Positions 1 through 7,672 of a stretch of DNA of 64,000 nt are shown one piece after another. A program made the position numbers and the translations under genes. This DNA comes from Persicimonas caeni (GTDB taxonomy: Bacteria > Myxococcota_A > Bradymonadia > Bradymonadales > Bradymonadaceae), in the NCBI RefSeq assembly GCF_006517175.1, contig NZ_CP041186.1, forward strand, positions 5,173,074 to 5,237,073, in the 5' to 3' direction. Each line of letters starts with the position of its first letter. Position 1 is the first letter of the stretch. The notes under the pieces are model-generated. The model worked only from the letters and a program-made list of their open reading frames with translations. It was not told the DNA's origin and ran no database searches.

Positions 1-992
1 CCTGCCTGGGCGGCTGCTACGCCGGCGGTTGCTTCCCCGACCTGGCCGCCTCGAATAGCTGCGCGACCGCCCCCAATATCGGCGACGGCATCGCGGTGTA
101 CGCCGACTTCGGCGACCTGACCAACGACGTCGAGATCTCGTCGAGCGGCTGCACCGGCGATACCGGCGACGGCAACGACCTCATCTACGAGATGGATCTG
201 CTGGCCGGTGAGCTGGTCAACGCCCGCGTGGAGGCCTACGGCAACGAAGAGCCGATGGTCTACATCGTCACCGACTGCGCCGACCCGACGAACACGTGCC
301 TGAGCGGCGCCGACGAGGGCCCCGGCGATATCGCCGAGACGCGCTACCAGGCCACCACCGACGAGACGGTCTACATCGTGGCCGACTCCGACTACTCGGG
401 CGACGACGAGGCGTTCGCGCTGTTCGTCGACAAGCTGCAGCCCGAGTGTGACTCGCAGTCGCAGAACACCTGCCTCGACCCGAGTACCGCGCGCTACTGC
501 GACACCGGCCTGTGGACGGTCACGACCTGCGGGGCGGGCTGTTCGAACGGCGGATGCACCGGCGAGGACTGCAGCGCGCCCGCAGATGTGACCAACGACG
601 CTCGCCTCAGCGGCGGCACGGTCATCAGCGGGGTGTGGGGCGACTATACCAATGACATCAGCGGCAGCGGCTGCGGGCTGACCTCCACGCACACCAACGG
701 CGAGGACGTGGTGCTCACCGCCACGCTCATGGCCGGCCAGACGATCACAGCCACGGTGACCAACCCAGACGACCCGAGCACCTGGTACGGCGACCCGGGC
801 GTGGTCATCACCTCGAGCTGCGGCACGATCTCCTCGTCGACCTGCCTGGCCGCCGACGAGGGCGAAGACGCCCCGGCCACCACCAGTTACACGGCCACGA
901 CGACCGAGACGGTGTTCATCATCGCTGATCACGACGATACGACGACCAGCTCGACCAGCGAGCGGTTCGACATCAGCGTGAGCATTCAGTAG
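1..992 (+). CDS. Secreted Cys-rich repeat protein, 5' end cut by window
   Basis: The reading frame is open from base 3, upstream of the first in-window GTG (96), so the true start lies before the window; about 329 residues are visible. Two related modules can be seen, each built as a glycine/aspartate-rich beta segment ('GDLTNDVEISSSGC', 'GDYTNDISGSGC') followed by a 'TTDETVYIVAD' / 'TTTETVFIIAD' strand. A Cys-rich spacer (residues from C-x-SQSQNTC to GGCTGEDC) separates them. The module pattern resembles bacterial pre-peptidase C-terminal type beta-sandwich repeats, which is an inference from pattern only. There are no membrane segments. It is presumably exported, because paired cysteines and acidic Asp/Thr-rich composition are typical of secreted proteins here. 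No enzymatic motif is visible. A strong terminator follows 30 bases after the stop. Confidence 0.75.
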   Translation, partial: CLGGCYAGGCFPDLAASNSCATAPNIGDGIAVYADFGDLTNDVEISSSGCTGDTGDGNDLIYEMDLLAGELVNARVEAYGNEEPMVYIVTDCADPTNTCLSGADEGPGDIAETRYQATTDETVYIVADSDYSGDDEAFALFVDKLQPECDSQSQNTCLDPSTARYCDTGLWTVTTCGAGCSNGGCTGEDCSAPADVTNDARLSGGTVISGVWGDYTNDISGSGCGLTSTHTNGEDVVLTATLMAGQTITATVTNPDDPSTWYGDPGVVITSSCGTISSSTCLAADEGEDAPATTSYTATTTETVFIIADHDDTTTSSTSERFDISVSIQ

Positions 993-1021
993 CGCCGCAC
1001 ACTCGCCGACTCGGCGCACCG

Positions 1022-1059
1022 GCCGGGCTGCTCTCGTGGAGGGCAGCCCGGCTTTTTTG
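1022..1059 (+). terminator. Rho-independent terminator of the first gene
   Basis: A perfect 10-bp stem (GCCGGGCTGC at 1022-1031 with GCAGCCCGGC at 1043-1052) has an 11-base loop and is followed by TTTTTT. It sits 30 bases after the stop at 992 and points away from that gene. Confidence 0.92.
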
Positions 1060-1072
1060 TTGGTCTGCTTGG

Positions 1073-1104
1073 AAAAAAAGGGGGTTGGTTGGCCCACCAA
1101 CCCC
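1073..1104 (-). terminator. Terminator-like hairpin, minus strand
   Basis: Read on the minus strand, GGGGTTGG and CCAACCCC arms are followed by a run of seven T (the A run 1073-1079 on the plus strand). It could be the last of several stops for leftward transcription from the gene at 1390-2163. Confidence 0.6.
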
Positions 1105-1350
1105 GCGCTGGCGCACGGGTTGGCGCGCGCGCTGGAACCAAGCCGGCGCTGGTTTTCAACCTCGGGGTTGTTTGGTCAACCAACCCCGCGCCTGCGCACG
1201 GGCTGGCGTTTGTAAGCCTCACAAAGCCGAGCTGGCAAAAAAAGAGGCACCTGGTTCTGAAACCAAGTGCCTCCTGCTGCGCCAGCGCGGGGTTGTTTGG
1301 CCAACCAAGTGCCCGCTGGCGCAGCAAAACGGGGTTGTTTGGCCAACCAA
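1080..1350. repeat. Four interspersed GGGGTTGTTTGGCCAACCAA palindromic repeats
   Basis: The 397-base gap 993-1389 carries no gene. It holds four copies of a roughly 20-bp near-palindrome at about 1080-1104, 1164-1187, 1289-1308 and 1331-1350, each flanked by GCGCTGGCGCA-like sequence. The copies have small differences. Together with two T-tract hairpins they seem to form a barrier between the converging genes. Short overlapping reading frames here are compositional shadows. Confidence 0.75.
1237..1273 (-). terminator. Rho-independent terminator, minus strand
   Basis: On the minus strand a stem GAGGCACTTGGTT / AACCAGGTGCCTC (one mismatch) is followed by seven T (plus-strand A run 1237-1243). 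It lies about 120 bases past the stop of the leftward gene 1390-2163 and is its most likely terminator. Confidence 0.85.
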
Positions 1351-1389
1351 GCCCGCGCTGGAATTCTTGCGCGGCCTTGGTTGGCTCGA

Positions 1390-2163
1390 TCAGGCCTCGT
1401 CGACGATCGGCTCCGGGGTTGGTTCGTCCCCACCCGCCGGGTCGACGGTCGGGTCGTCGTTTGTGGGCGTTCCATGGCCCGCGCGGATGATGTCGTGCAG
1501 GGCGGGCACGATCTGGCCGAGCTTGTCGATCTGGCCGGTCTGGCGCAGGATGCCGCGCATATGGTCGCGGAAGCTCAAGTAGGCGTCACGCACCTGCGCA
1601 CGGCCCGCCTCCAGGCTCGCCTGCGCCTCGACCCACTTGCCCTCGGCCCGCGCCTGGCCTTCGACGGCCTGCGTGAAGTTGTCGAGCGCCGGCTGCGCCA
1701 CCGCCATCACCGGCGCGCCCAACTCGTCGGGCACCAACTTGTCGACGTAGGTGACCGCGCGCTCCAGGTTCGTGCGCGCATCGGCGTGAGACATCGACTT
1801 GAAGTCCGAGGCCTGCACCCGATCGAGGTATCCCTCGGCCTCGCGCGTCTCGCGGATGACGCCTGTTTCATTATTCGCCCGCATCAGCGCCAGGCCGGTT
1901 CCCAACGACGAGCGAATCGCGGTGAAGGCGTGGTCGGCGGTCTGTCGGGTCTCAGCCACGCTCGACTCGGCCTCGATGCGCGCGACCTCCTGAACATCCT
2001 CGCGCTCGATGATCGTCGCGAACGTGTCGACCGCCGCGCGCCCATCGGCCACGGCCGCGTCGCGAATGAGCGCGTGGTTGTCGGTAACGTCGAGTTGTTC
2101 GGCGCGCGCCAGCGCATCGCTGAATTTGTCGCGCAGGCGAGTGTCTTGCAGTGCAGCAGCCAT
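1390..2163 (-). CDS. Helical protein of unknown function, 257 aa
   Basis: Not recognised. The protein is almost entirely predicted alpha-helical, rich in Ala, Glu, Arg and Gln, with no signal peptide, membrane segment or Cys, so it is probably cytoplasmic. The last 30 residues are a Pro/Asp/Glu/Gly-rich disordered tail (PTNDDPTVDPAGG...). The ATG start at 2161-2163 is supported by a GAGGGGAA ribosome site 6 bases upstream. The helical spacing suggests a four-helix bundle or structural protein, but nothing catalytic is visible. It stands alone, transcribed leftward toward a cluster of hairpin terminators, with the IS3 element upstream. Confidence 0.7.
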   Translation of the reverse strand: MAAALQDTRLRDKFSDALARAEQLDVTDNHALIRDAAVADGRAAVDTFATIIEREDVQEVARIEAESSVAETRQTADHAFTAIRSSLGTGLALMRANNETGVIRETREAEGYLDRVQASDFKSMSHADARTNLERAVTYVDKLVPDELGAPVMAVAQPALDNFTQAVEGQARAEGKWVEAQASLEAGRAQVRDAYLSFRDHMRGILRQTGQIDKLGQIVPALHDIIRAGHGTPTNDDPTVDPAGGDEPTPEPIVDEA

Positions 2164-2399
2164 AAGCTTCCCCTCAAAGGCTTTGCGCGCACGGCTGCGC
2201 CCCGTCGATGGGGCCGGCCCGAAACGCGCGTGGACATGAACGAATTGTAAAACGTCGTGTCGACGAGATTAGCGGGTGGGGGGCGAAGGGTCAATTGGGG
2301 GGATTGGGGGGGCGGTGACGGAGGCCCCAGGTGTCAGGATAGTTGTCGCCTCTTCGATTGTTAGTTTCATGGAACGAAGGGGCAACAAGGAGATCCGAG

Positions 2400-2930
2400 A
2401 TGAGTCCATATCCTAAAGAGCTAAAAGAGCGTCTTGTTCGACGGATGCTCGACGAAAAGATCAGCCCGGAGAGCCTGGCCGAGCTGAGCGGCGTGGGCAA
2501 GACGACGCTTTGGCGGTGGAGAAAGGCGGCGCTCGATGGTGCCTTGCGTGCTGAGGCAAAGCCAGAGTCGGCACCCGAGAGACGCTCTTCGGCCGAAAAG
2601 CTGCGTCTTGTGATGGCCGCCGAGGCGCTCGAGGGCAAGGAGTTTGGCGCTTTCCTGCGCGAGGAAGGAGTGCATACAAGCGACCTTCGACGCTGGAGAG
2701 CGCAGATGTACGAGGGGCTTGATGGACGCACCAGGGCCAAGAAGGAGGCCACCCAGAAGCTGCGCCAGGCCCAACGGGACAAGCGCGAACTCGAAAGCGA
2801 GCTTCGCCGAAAGGAGGCCGCGCTGGCCGAGACGGCCGCCTTGTTGGTGCTCTCAAAAAAGGCGCGCCGGTTGTGGGGGGACGAGGACGCTCCCATGATC
2901 GGCAAGAGCGACAAGTCATCCTCGACATGA
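2400..2930 (+). CDS. IS3-family transposase OrfA
   Basis: This 176-residue protein provides the DNA-binding half of the transposase. An N-terminal helix-turn-helix (about residues 5-45, 'SPESLAELSGVGKTTLWRWRK') recognises the IS ends. A second HTH-like segment near 75-105 is followed by a long coiled coil (about 110-160), the leucine-zipper-like multimerisation region of OrfA proteins. The ATG at 2400 is chosen over in-frame positions upstream because AAGGAG lies 7 bases before it. The last 20 residues are read past the slippery site and overlap orfB. The protein made without frameshifting acts as a regulator in characterised IS3 members. Confidence 0.88.
   Translation: MSPYPKELKERLVRRMLDEKISPESLAELSGVGKTTLWRWRKAALDGALRAEAKPESAPERRSSAEKLRLVMAAEALEGKEFGAFLREEGVHTSDLRRWRAQMYEGLDGRTRAKKEATQKLRQAQRDKRELESELRRKEAALAETAALLVLSKKARRLWGDEDAPMIGKSDKSSST
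2855..2861 (+). promoter_or_regulatory. Programmed -1 frameshift site A AAA AAG
   Basis: In the orfA frame the bases read TC A AAA AAG, the canonical bacterial slippery heptamer. A -1 slip enters the orfB frame, which is open from here through 3922, producing an OrfAB fusion transposase. Both frames have intact coding on either side. Confidence 0.85.
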
Positions 2931-3922
2931 TCGCAGAGGCGGTCTCCCACGGCGCGCGTCAGGCCCAGGCCTGTCGGACCCTGGGCATCAGCGAGCGCAC
3001 CATACAGCGGTGGCGAAAAGACCCGCAGGCCGAGGACGCTCGCCAGGGACCCCACAGTCGGTGTGCGCACGCGCTCACCGACGAGGAGCGAGCACAGGTG
3101 GTCGCCATCGCCACAGGTCGTGAATTCTGTGATGTGAGCCCCCGGCAGATCGTATGCAGCCTGGCCGACCGGGGCGAGTATGTCGCCAGCGAGTCGACAT
3201 TTTACCGCGTGTTGCGCGAAGAGAAGATGATGACCCACCGCCAGCCAAGCCGGCCGCCGAAGCCCAGGCCGAAGCCCGAATTAGTGGCCGCCAGCCCCGG
3301 CCAGGTCTGGGTGTGGGATATCACATACTTGCCCACCCAGGTACGCGGCCGGTTTGTCTACCTTTACTGGATCATGGACTTGTTCAGCCGCAAGATCGTC
3401 GGCTTTAGCGTCGAAGACCAAGAATCGATGGAGCTGTCGAGCCGCCTCATTGAAAAGACGATCCTCGCCGAACAGGTCGAGGCGAGCGGACTTTGCATCC
3501 ACGCCGACAACGGGGCTGCGATGAAGGGCTCGACGCTTCTGGCGACGCTGGAGCGCCTGGAGGTGGCCGCTTCGTTTAGCCGCCCGGGCGTCTCCAACGA
3601 CAACCCTCACTGCGAATCGAGCTTTCGCACGCTCAAATACCGGCCTGGCTACCCCAAAAAGCCGCTCGACGGCGTGCATGAATGGTCTGAGTGGGTCGAG
3701 GCGTTTGTCCGCTGGTACAACACCGAGCACTATCACAGCGGGATCGGCTGGGTGACCCCCGAGCAGCGCCACGCGGGCGAAGACGTCGAGCTGCTACAAA
3801 GACGCCAAAAGCTCTATGAACAGGCGCGCCAAAAGAATCCCGCACGCTGGAGTCGAAGGCCGCGAGGATGGACGCGCCCCGAAGAGGTGCGGCTTGCGCC
3901 GCTCAATTTACAAGAGACGTAG
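2873..3922 (+). CDS. IS3-family transposase OrfB (DDE catalytic domain)
   Basis: This 349-residue catalytic half is normally made as an OrfAB fusion through the -1 frameshift at 2855-2861; the GTG at 2873 is only the first possible independent start. An N-terminal HTH_21-like region ('SERTIQRWRK') precedes an rve/integrase core: 'WVWDITYLP' carries the first Asp, 'IHADNGAAM' the second, and 'NDNPHCESSFRTLK' the Glu, the DDE triad of IS3 transposases. The C-terminal 'WYNTEHYHSGIGWVTPEQRH' segment is also typical. Length and motifs are complete. Cargo genes are absent. Confidence 0.92.
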   Translation: MGGRGRSHDRQERQVILDMIAEAVSHGARQAQACRTLGISERTIQRWRKDPQAEDARQGPHSRCAHALTDEERAQVVAIATGREFCDVSPRQIVCSLADRGEYVASESTFYRVLREEKMMTHRQPSRPPKPRPKPELVAASPGQVWVWDITYLPTQVRGRFVYLYWIMDLFSRKIVGFSVEDQESMELSSRLIEKTILAEQVEASGLCIHADNGAAMKGSTLLATLERLEVAASFSRPGVSNDNPHCESSFRTLKYRPGYPKKPLDGVHEWSEWVEAFVRWYNTEHYHSGIGWVTPEQRHAGEDVELLQRRQKLYEQARQKNPARWSRRPRGWTRPEEVRLAPLNLQET

Positions 3923-3961
3923 ATAATTCAGACGCGACAACTATCTTGACACATACCGCAA

Positions 3962-4072
3962 CCCTTCGGCGAGGATAGCGCCGCCAGCTTCGGATGCGAA
4001 CCCCGCAGGCGATGCAGCGCATCGTCGAGGAGTGAGCGCCGAAGCTGGTGGTGCTAGACCGGCGAAGGTGAA
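3962..4072. repeat. Structured palindrome, diverged copy of the dispersed repeat
   Basis: A 16-bp stem (3978-3993 with 4039-4054, two G-T wobbles) encloses an apical hairpin CGATGC-AGC-GCATCG at 4010-4024 followed by TCGAGGA. The same apical core occurs inside the large repeats near 11890 and 47835, but the outer stem sequence here is different and still pairs. This lies in the 686-base gene-free gap 3952-4637. Confidence 0.7.
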
Positions 4073-4094
4073 TCGAATCTCGGTGTCACACCAC

Positions 4095-4341
4095 TAGCTA
4101 CACAGGCTCATTCACCCGCGGGACAAGCCCGCGGGGGTCTTGGGGAGGCGGGCGTATTTTTAGCTACACAGGCTCATTCACCCGCGGGACAAGCCCGCGG
4201 GGGTCTTGGGGAGGCGGGCGTATTTTTAGCTACACAGGCTCATTCACCCGCGGGACAAGCCCGCGGGGGTCTTGGGGAGGCGGGCGTATTTTTAGCTACA
4301 CAGGCTCATTCACCCGCGGGACAAGCCCGCGGGGGTCTTGG
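4095..4341 (+). repeat. 66-bp tandem array of REP-like hairpins (3.7 copies)
   Basis: Units start at 4095, 4161, 4227 and 4293 and are essentially identical. Each begins TAGCTACACAGGCTCATTCA and contains the hairpin CCCGCGGG-ACAAG-CCCGCGGG, then GGGGTCTTGGGG and a TATTTTT tract. Related units with different stem sequence occur at 12454-12592 and, inverted, at 47162-47282. No spacers are present, so this is not a CRISPR. Confidence 0.92.
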
Positions 4342-4368
4342 ATGGGGCAGCGGCCTCTCTAGCGACAC

Positions 4369-4386
4369 CCCCAGGTGTCAGGATAG
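4369..4386 (+). repeat. Second copy of the IS3 left end and its flank
   Basis: The 18 bases CCCCAGGTGTCAGGATAG are identical to 2325-2342, which comprise seven flank bases plus the first eleven bases of the IS3 left terminal repeat. No transposase follows. It may be a remnant of an excised or deleted IS copy, or a host repeat shared by chance with the insertion site. Confidence 0.55.
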
Positions 4387-4439
4387 GGCGAGCGCCTTTC
4401 CGAGCACGGACGGCCGCGCACGCGGCACGTCTCCGTGGT

Positions 4440-4565
4440 CAGTGTTCTTCCACGCGTCCATGGTTCTCCATGTGCTCTTCCGTGATTCCATGGCTCAATG
4501 TTTCCGTGTTTCCGCGCCTCCATTTTTCCGCGCCTCCGTGTTTCCGCGCCTCCCCAAACCCACAA
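4440..4565. repeat. Low-complexity tract of degenerate CGCCTCCGTGTTTCC repeats
   Basis: Degenerate repetitions of TTCCGCGCCTCC and TTCCGTG/TTCCATG fill the region just before the TPR-protein leader. Translations in any frame are repetitive and look spurious. No gene is supported. Confidence 0.6.
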
Positions 4566-4637
4566 AGTAGACGTTTGGCCCCATCACCCATAAGATGGCC
4601 TCCGATGTGTTGTGCTCCCGCTACGAGTTGTATTGGA

Positions 4638-5513
4638 ATGAGACGGATTTCCACTGCCCTAGTTGTGATTGGCCTGCTGAGTGCGGGTCCGCTGTGGCCG
4701 GCGTCGTCGGCCTGGGCGCAGCAGCCGGAGGCGTCGGGCGACGCCGAGGCGCAGGCCTCCGACAAAGAACGCTTTCGCCAGCTCGCCGCGGCGGGGTCGA
4801 AGGCGTTCGCGGCCAAGGACTACGAGACCGCCGAGAAGGCGTTTCGCCAGGCCTACGCGATCAAGCCGGTTCCCAACCTGCTCTACAATATCGGCCGCGC
4901 CCTCGAGAAGCAGGGCGACTTCGAGGCGGCGACCGACTTCTACGAGAAGTTCGTCAATGAGCCCGACGTCGAGCTCAAGGCGCGGCGTGACGCGCTGCAG
5001 CGCCTCAAGACGCTGCGCGAGGTGCTCGCGCTTCGCGAGGAGGGTGAGGAGGTCGACCAGGAGGAGGTCGAGCAGAAGCAGGGCGACCACGAGCTCGCCG
5101 AGGCGGGCGAGGGTGAGCAGACGCAGCCCGACGCGGTCGAGGAGCCGCCGGTCGTCGTCGAGGATGACTACACGCTCGCCTACACCTTCACCGGCCTGGG
5201 CGCCGCCACGTTGGTGGGCAGCGGGGTGTTCGCCATCCTCGCCGCCGGCGAAAAGAGCAACGCCGACGACGCGGCCACCTTGGCCGAGCGGCGCGACGCC
5301 GCCGACACCGGCCAGACCTACACCACCGTCGCCGACAGCATGCTCGCCGCCGGCGCCGTGCTCACGGGCGTGGGGATCTATTTCTTTGCGTCGCCGCCGC
5401 AGGAATCCGTGTCGCAGGAATCTGTGTCGCAGCCATCGGTGTCGCAGCAGGCACGCATCGCCCCGTCCGTCGGCCCCGACGGCGCGTCGGTGACCTTTAC
5501 GCTCGATTTTTGA
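4638..5513 (+). CDS. Exported TPR protein with a central membrane segment
   Basis: This 291-residue protein starts at the ATG at 4638, chosen because it gives a clean signal peptide (MRRISTALVVIGLLSAG... ending near SAWAQQ); the frame is open further upstream through repeat DNA. After the signal, residues about 35-105 form two to three TPR-like helices ('KDYETAEKAFRQAYAIKPVPNLLYNIGRALEKQGDFEAATDFYEKFV'). A Glu/Gln-rich linker follows, then a hydrophobic segment ('LGAATLVGSGVFAILAAG') and a second ('MLAAGAVLTGVGIYFFA'). The pattern (TPR plus two C-terminal membrane helices) is common in Myxococcota exported proteins of unknown role. The next gene begins 12 bases later, so the two are probably co-transcribed. 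Confidence 0.8.
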   Translation: MRRISTALVVIGLLSAGPLWPASSAWAQQPEASGDAEAQASDKERFRQLAAAGSKAFAAKDYETAEKAFRQAYAIKPVPNLLYNIGRALEKQGDFEAATDFYEKFVNEPDVELKARRDALQRLKTLREVLALREEGEEVDQEEVEQKQGDHELAEAGEGEQTQPDAVEEPPVVVEDDYTLAYTFTGLGAATLVGSGVFAILAAGEKSNADDAATLAERRDAADTGQTYTTVADSMLAAGAVLTGVGIYFFASPPQESVSQESVSQPSVSQQARIAPSVGPDGASVTFTLDF

Positions 5514-5525
5514 GGAGTATCAGTC

Positions 5526-5798
5526 GTGATTAGACGCAGCATCAAACGCTACGCCGCCGCAGCCGTGATGGCCGGCGCGCTCGTCGCGGGGGCGGCGGGT
5601 TGTTCGTTTATCTTCGACTTCACCGAATGCGAAGCCGACGCGGACTGTCAGCAATTCGACAGCCCCGAGGCGGGCGAGTTCTTCGTCTGCTCGGCGGACG
5701 ACAAGTGCGTGCTCGAACCCGAGCGCGAATGTCGCACCGACGCACACTGCGCGGACGGGCAGACGTGCGACGTGGCGTCGGGCGTGTGCGGCGAGTGA
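5526..5798 (+). CDS. Small Cys-rich lipoprotein, 90 aa
   Basis: The GTG start at 5526 has GAGGAG 7 bases upstream. A signal peptide ends in the lipobox AAGC, so the mature protein would be lipidated at Cys26. The mature part has eight further Cys in a spaced pattern (TECEADADC, FVCSADDKC, ECRTDAHCADGQTCDVASGVC). This is the 'C-x-TD-x-HC / DADC' motif seen in many secreted myxobacterial proteins and also in the binding protein at 36723-38276. It is probably a surface lipoprotein stabilised by disulfides, with no enzymatic motif. It is translationally close to the TPR protein upstream (12-base gap). Confidence 0.8.
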   Translation: MIRRSIKRYAAAAVMAGALVAGAAGCSFIFDFTECEADADCQQFDSPEAGEFFVCSADDKCVLEPERECRTDAHCADGQTCDVASGVCGE

Positions 5799-7667
5799 TC
5801 AATCCATCGGCAACAACTGCACGTCGTCGTTCGACGGCTCCTCGGCCTCCTGCTCGCCGATAGGCAGCAGGAGATTGTCGTCGGAGGCCTTTTTCGGCTT
5901 CGAGGCGGGCTTTTCGACAGGCTTGCTGGGCTTGCTTGTCTTGCTGGGCTTGCTGGACGGGCGAGGCTTGGCAGCCGGCTTGGACTCGGCGACGGGCTCC
6001 TCCTCCACAGCCTCGGCCGCAGCTTCCTCACTTTTTTGCTCCTTCACTTCTTCTTGCTCCCTCACTTCTTCTTGCTCGCTTCGCTCTTTTTCCTCCCTTA
6101 GCTCTCTTTGCTGGCTCTGCACCTTCGCCAGCGCTGCCCGCGCCTCGTCGTGCTCCGGGTTGCGGCTCAACACCTTCCCATAGGTCGAGGCGGCCTCCTC
6201 GAGCTTGTCCTGCTCCTCGAACAGCTTCGCCTCGCTCATCAGTCGGGCGACGGCGAGCTTGTCCTGTGAGGCGGCGTAGCGCGATTTGAGCGAGGGATGA
6301 TGCTCGAGATCGGATTGCAGGAGCTCGAGCACGCTCGCGGCCTGGCCGAATTTGCCCTCGTCGACGAGGCGCTCGGCCTTGGCGAGCTCGCCCTGCACGT
6401 CCTCGACGCTCGGGCCGGTGTCGCGCAGCAGCAAGAAGGCGGCCAGGCCCCCGGCGACCACGAGCATAGCGACCATCCCGATGATCAGGGTGCGCCGGGT
6501 GCTCTGCTTTTGCAGCTCGAGCATCTGCTCGTTGGTGATGAACGTCGCCTGGCTCGGTCGCGTATCGAATTGAGTTCCACTGCCCGGCTGGTGCAGCCCG
6601 GAGGGCGACGTCCCCGGCGAGGCCTGGCCCATCGGGGTCTGAAAGCGGCCGCGCCCGAGGCGATCGCTGGGATCTTCGATGGGCGACGACCCGCTCAGCG
6701 AGCCGAACTCGCCGGTGTTCCATGGGATCTGCAGCGAGGTGGTCGCCATGATGTCGGCGAGCTCGTCGTGGATCATCGCCGCGTTCGTCGGCCGGTCCTC
6801 GGGCTCCTTGGCGAGCATGCGCTCGATGAGGCCGATGACCTCGGCGGGCACGCGGTGGCCCTCGGGGAGCTTGTCGGCCAGCGGAGGCGGCGGGTTGTGC
6901 ACGTGCTGGTAGAGCACGGTGATGTCGTCGTCGGACTGGAAGGGCTTCTCGGCGCTGAGCATATAGTAGAAGAGCACGCCCAGCGCGTAGACGTCGACGC
7001 GTTGGTCGATGTCGTTGCCCATGATCTGCTCGGGCGCCATGAACGCCGTCGAGCCCACCAACGCCTGCTCCTTGGTCACGTTCTGCGAGCCTTTGACGAG
7101 CTTGGCCAGCCCGAAGTCCAAGATCTTGGCGTAGTTTTCCTGACCGTGGCGCTCGGTCAGCATGATATTCGACGGCTTGATGTCGCGGTGGACGAGCCCC
7201 AGGGAGTGGGCCTCGCCGATGCCTTTCAAGATCTGGCCGGCGATGGGCGCGAAGGTCTCGACGTCGAGCGGGCCGTCGCGCTTGATGCGCCGGCTGAGCG
7301 TCTCGCCGTCGACGTACTCCATGCAGATATAGGCGTGGTCGTCCTCGTGGCCGAAGTCGTAGATGGCGACCACGTGCGGGTGCTGCAGCCGGCTCATGCC
7401 CACCGCTTCGCGCTCGAAGCGGCCCAGCGCCTCTTCATCGTCGACGAACGAGCTCGGCAGCACCTTGATGACGACCTTGCGGTCGAGCGCCTTCTGGCTG
7501 GCCAAGTAGACCACGCCCATGCCGCCCTTGCCGATGCACTTCTCGACGAGGTAGCGCCCGCCAATCGTCTTGCCGATGAGCTTTTCGGGATCGTAGGGCT
7601 TGCGCGCCTTCGACTGGCGGCCGGCGGTGGAGCTTCCCCCTGCAGAAGCAGAAGTCTTGTCGGACAT
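5799..7667 (-). CDS. Transmembrane Ser/Thr protein kinase (PknB-like)
   Basis: This 622-residue eukaryotic-type kinase has a complete catalytic domain (about residues 38-310): glycine loop GKGGMG (46-51), the ATP-binding Lys in VVIKV (68), catalytic loop HRDIKPSN (160-167), DFG (184-186) and APEQ (211-214). A Ser/Pro/Gly-rich juxtamembrane linker leads to one membrane helix (about 393-414). The outer part is helical with a TPR-like stretch ('LEEAASTYGKVLSRNPEHDEARAAL') and then a Glu/Lys and Lys/Pro/Ser-rich tail ending in DDVQLLPMD. It phosphorylates proteins in the cytoplasm and presumably senses something with the periplasmic tail. The upstream gene ends 5 bases before its ATG, so the pair forms an operon. 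Confidence 0.95.
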   Translation of the reverse strand: MSDKTSASAGGSSTAGRQSKARKPYDPEKLIGKTIGGRYLVEKCIGKGGMGVVYLASQKALDRKVVIKVLPSSFVDDEEALGRFEREAVGMSRLQHPHVVAIYDFGHEDDHAYICMEYVDGETLSRRIKRDGPLDVETFAPIAGQILKGIGEAHSLGLVHRDIKPSNIMLTERHGQENYAKILDFGLAKLVKGSQNVTKEQALVGSTAFMAPEQIMGNDIDQRVDVYALGVLFYYMLSAEKPFQSDDDITVLYQHVHNPPPPLADKLPEGHRVPAEVIGLIERMLAKEPEDRPTNAAMIHDELADIMATTSLQIPWNTGEFGSLSGSSPIEDPSDRLGRGRFQTPMGQASPGTSPSGLHQPGSGTQFDTRPSQATFITNEQMLELQKQSTRRTLIIGMVAMLVVAGGLAAFLLLRDTGPSVEDVQGELAKAERLVDEGKFGQAASVLELLQSDLEHHPSLKSRYAASQDKLAVARLMSEAKLFEEQDKLEEAASTYGKVLSRNPEHDEARAALAKVQSQQRELREEKERSEQEEVREQEEVKEQKSEEAAAEAVEEEPVAESKPAAKPRPSSKPSKTSKPSKPVEKPASKPKKASDDNLLLPIGEQEAEEPSNDDVQLLPMD

Positions 7668-7672
7668 CGACG

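Larger units (their letters stand above)
2332..3951 (+). mobile_element. IS3-family insertion sequence, 1620 bp
   Basis: Terminal inverted repeats are visible: TGTCAGGATAGTTGTCGC at 2332-2349 and its complement at 3934-3951 with one mismatch, the match extending about three further bases with one difference. Inside are overlapping orfA and orfB in the -1 relationship typical of IS3 elements, with a canonical slippery heptamer. The ends are TG...CA as usual. No target duplication is seen: the left flank is AGG and the right flank CAT. Both transposase frames are intact, so the element may be active, but the unequal flanks suggest a rearrangement at one side. Confidence 0.88.

Noticed and set aside
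2843-2930. Broken transposase with a frameshift mutation
   Set aside because: The overlap contains a canonical A AAA AAG slippery site in the right frame; this is programmed frameshifting, not damage.
4095-4341. CRISPR-like repeat array
   Set aside because: Repeats are contiguous at a fixed 66-base period with no variable spacers and no cas genes; it is a tandem REP-like array.
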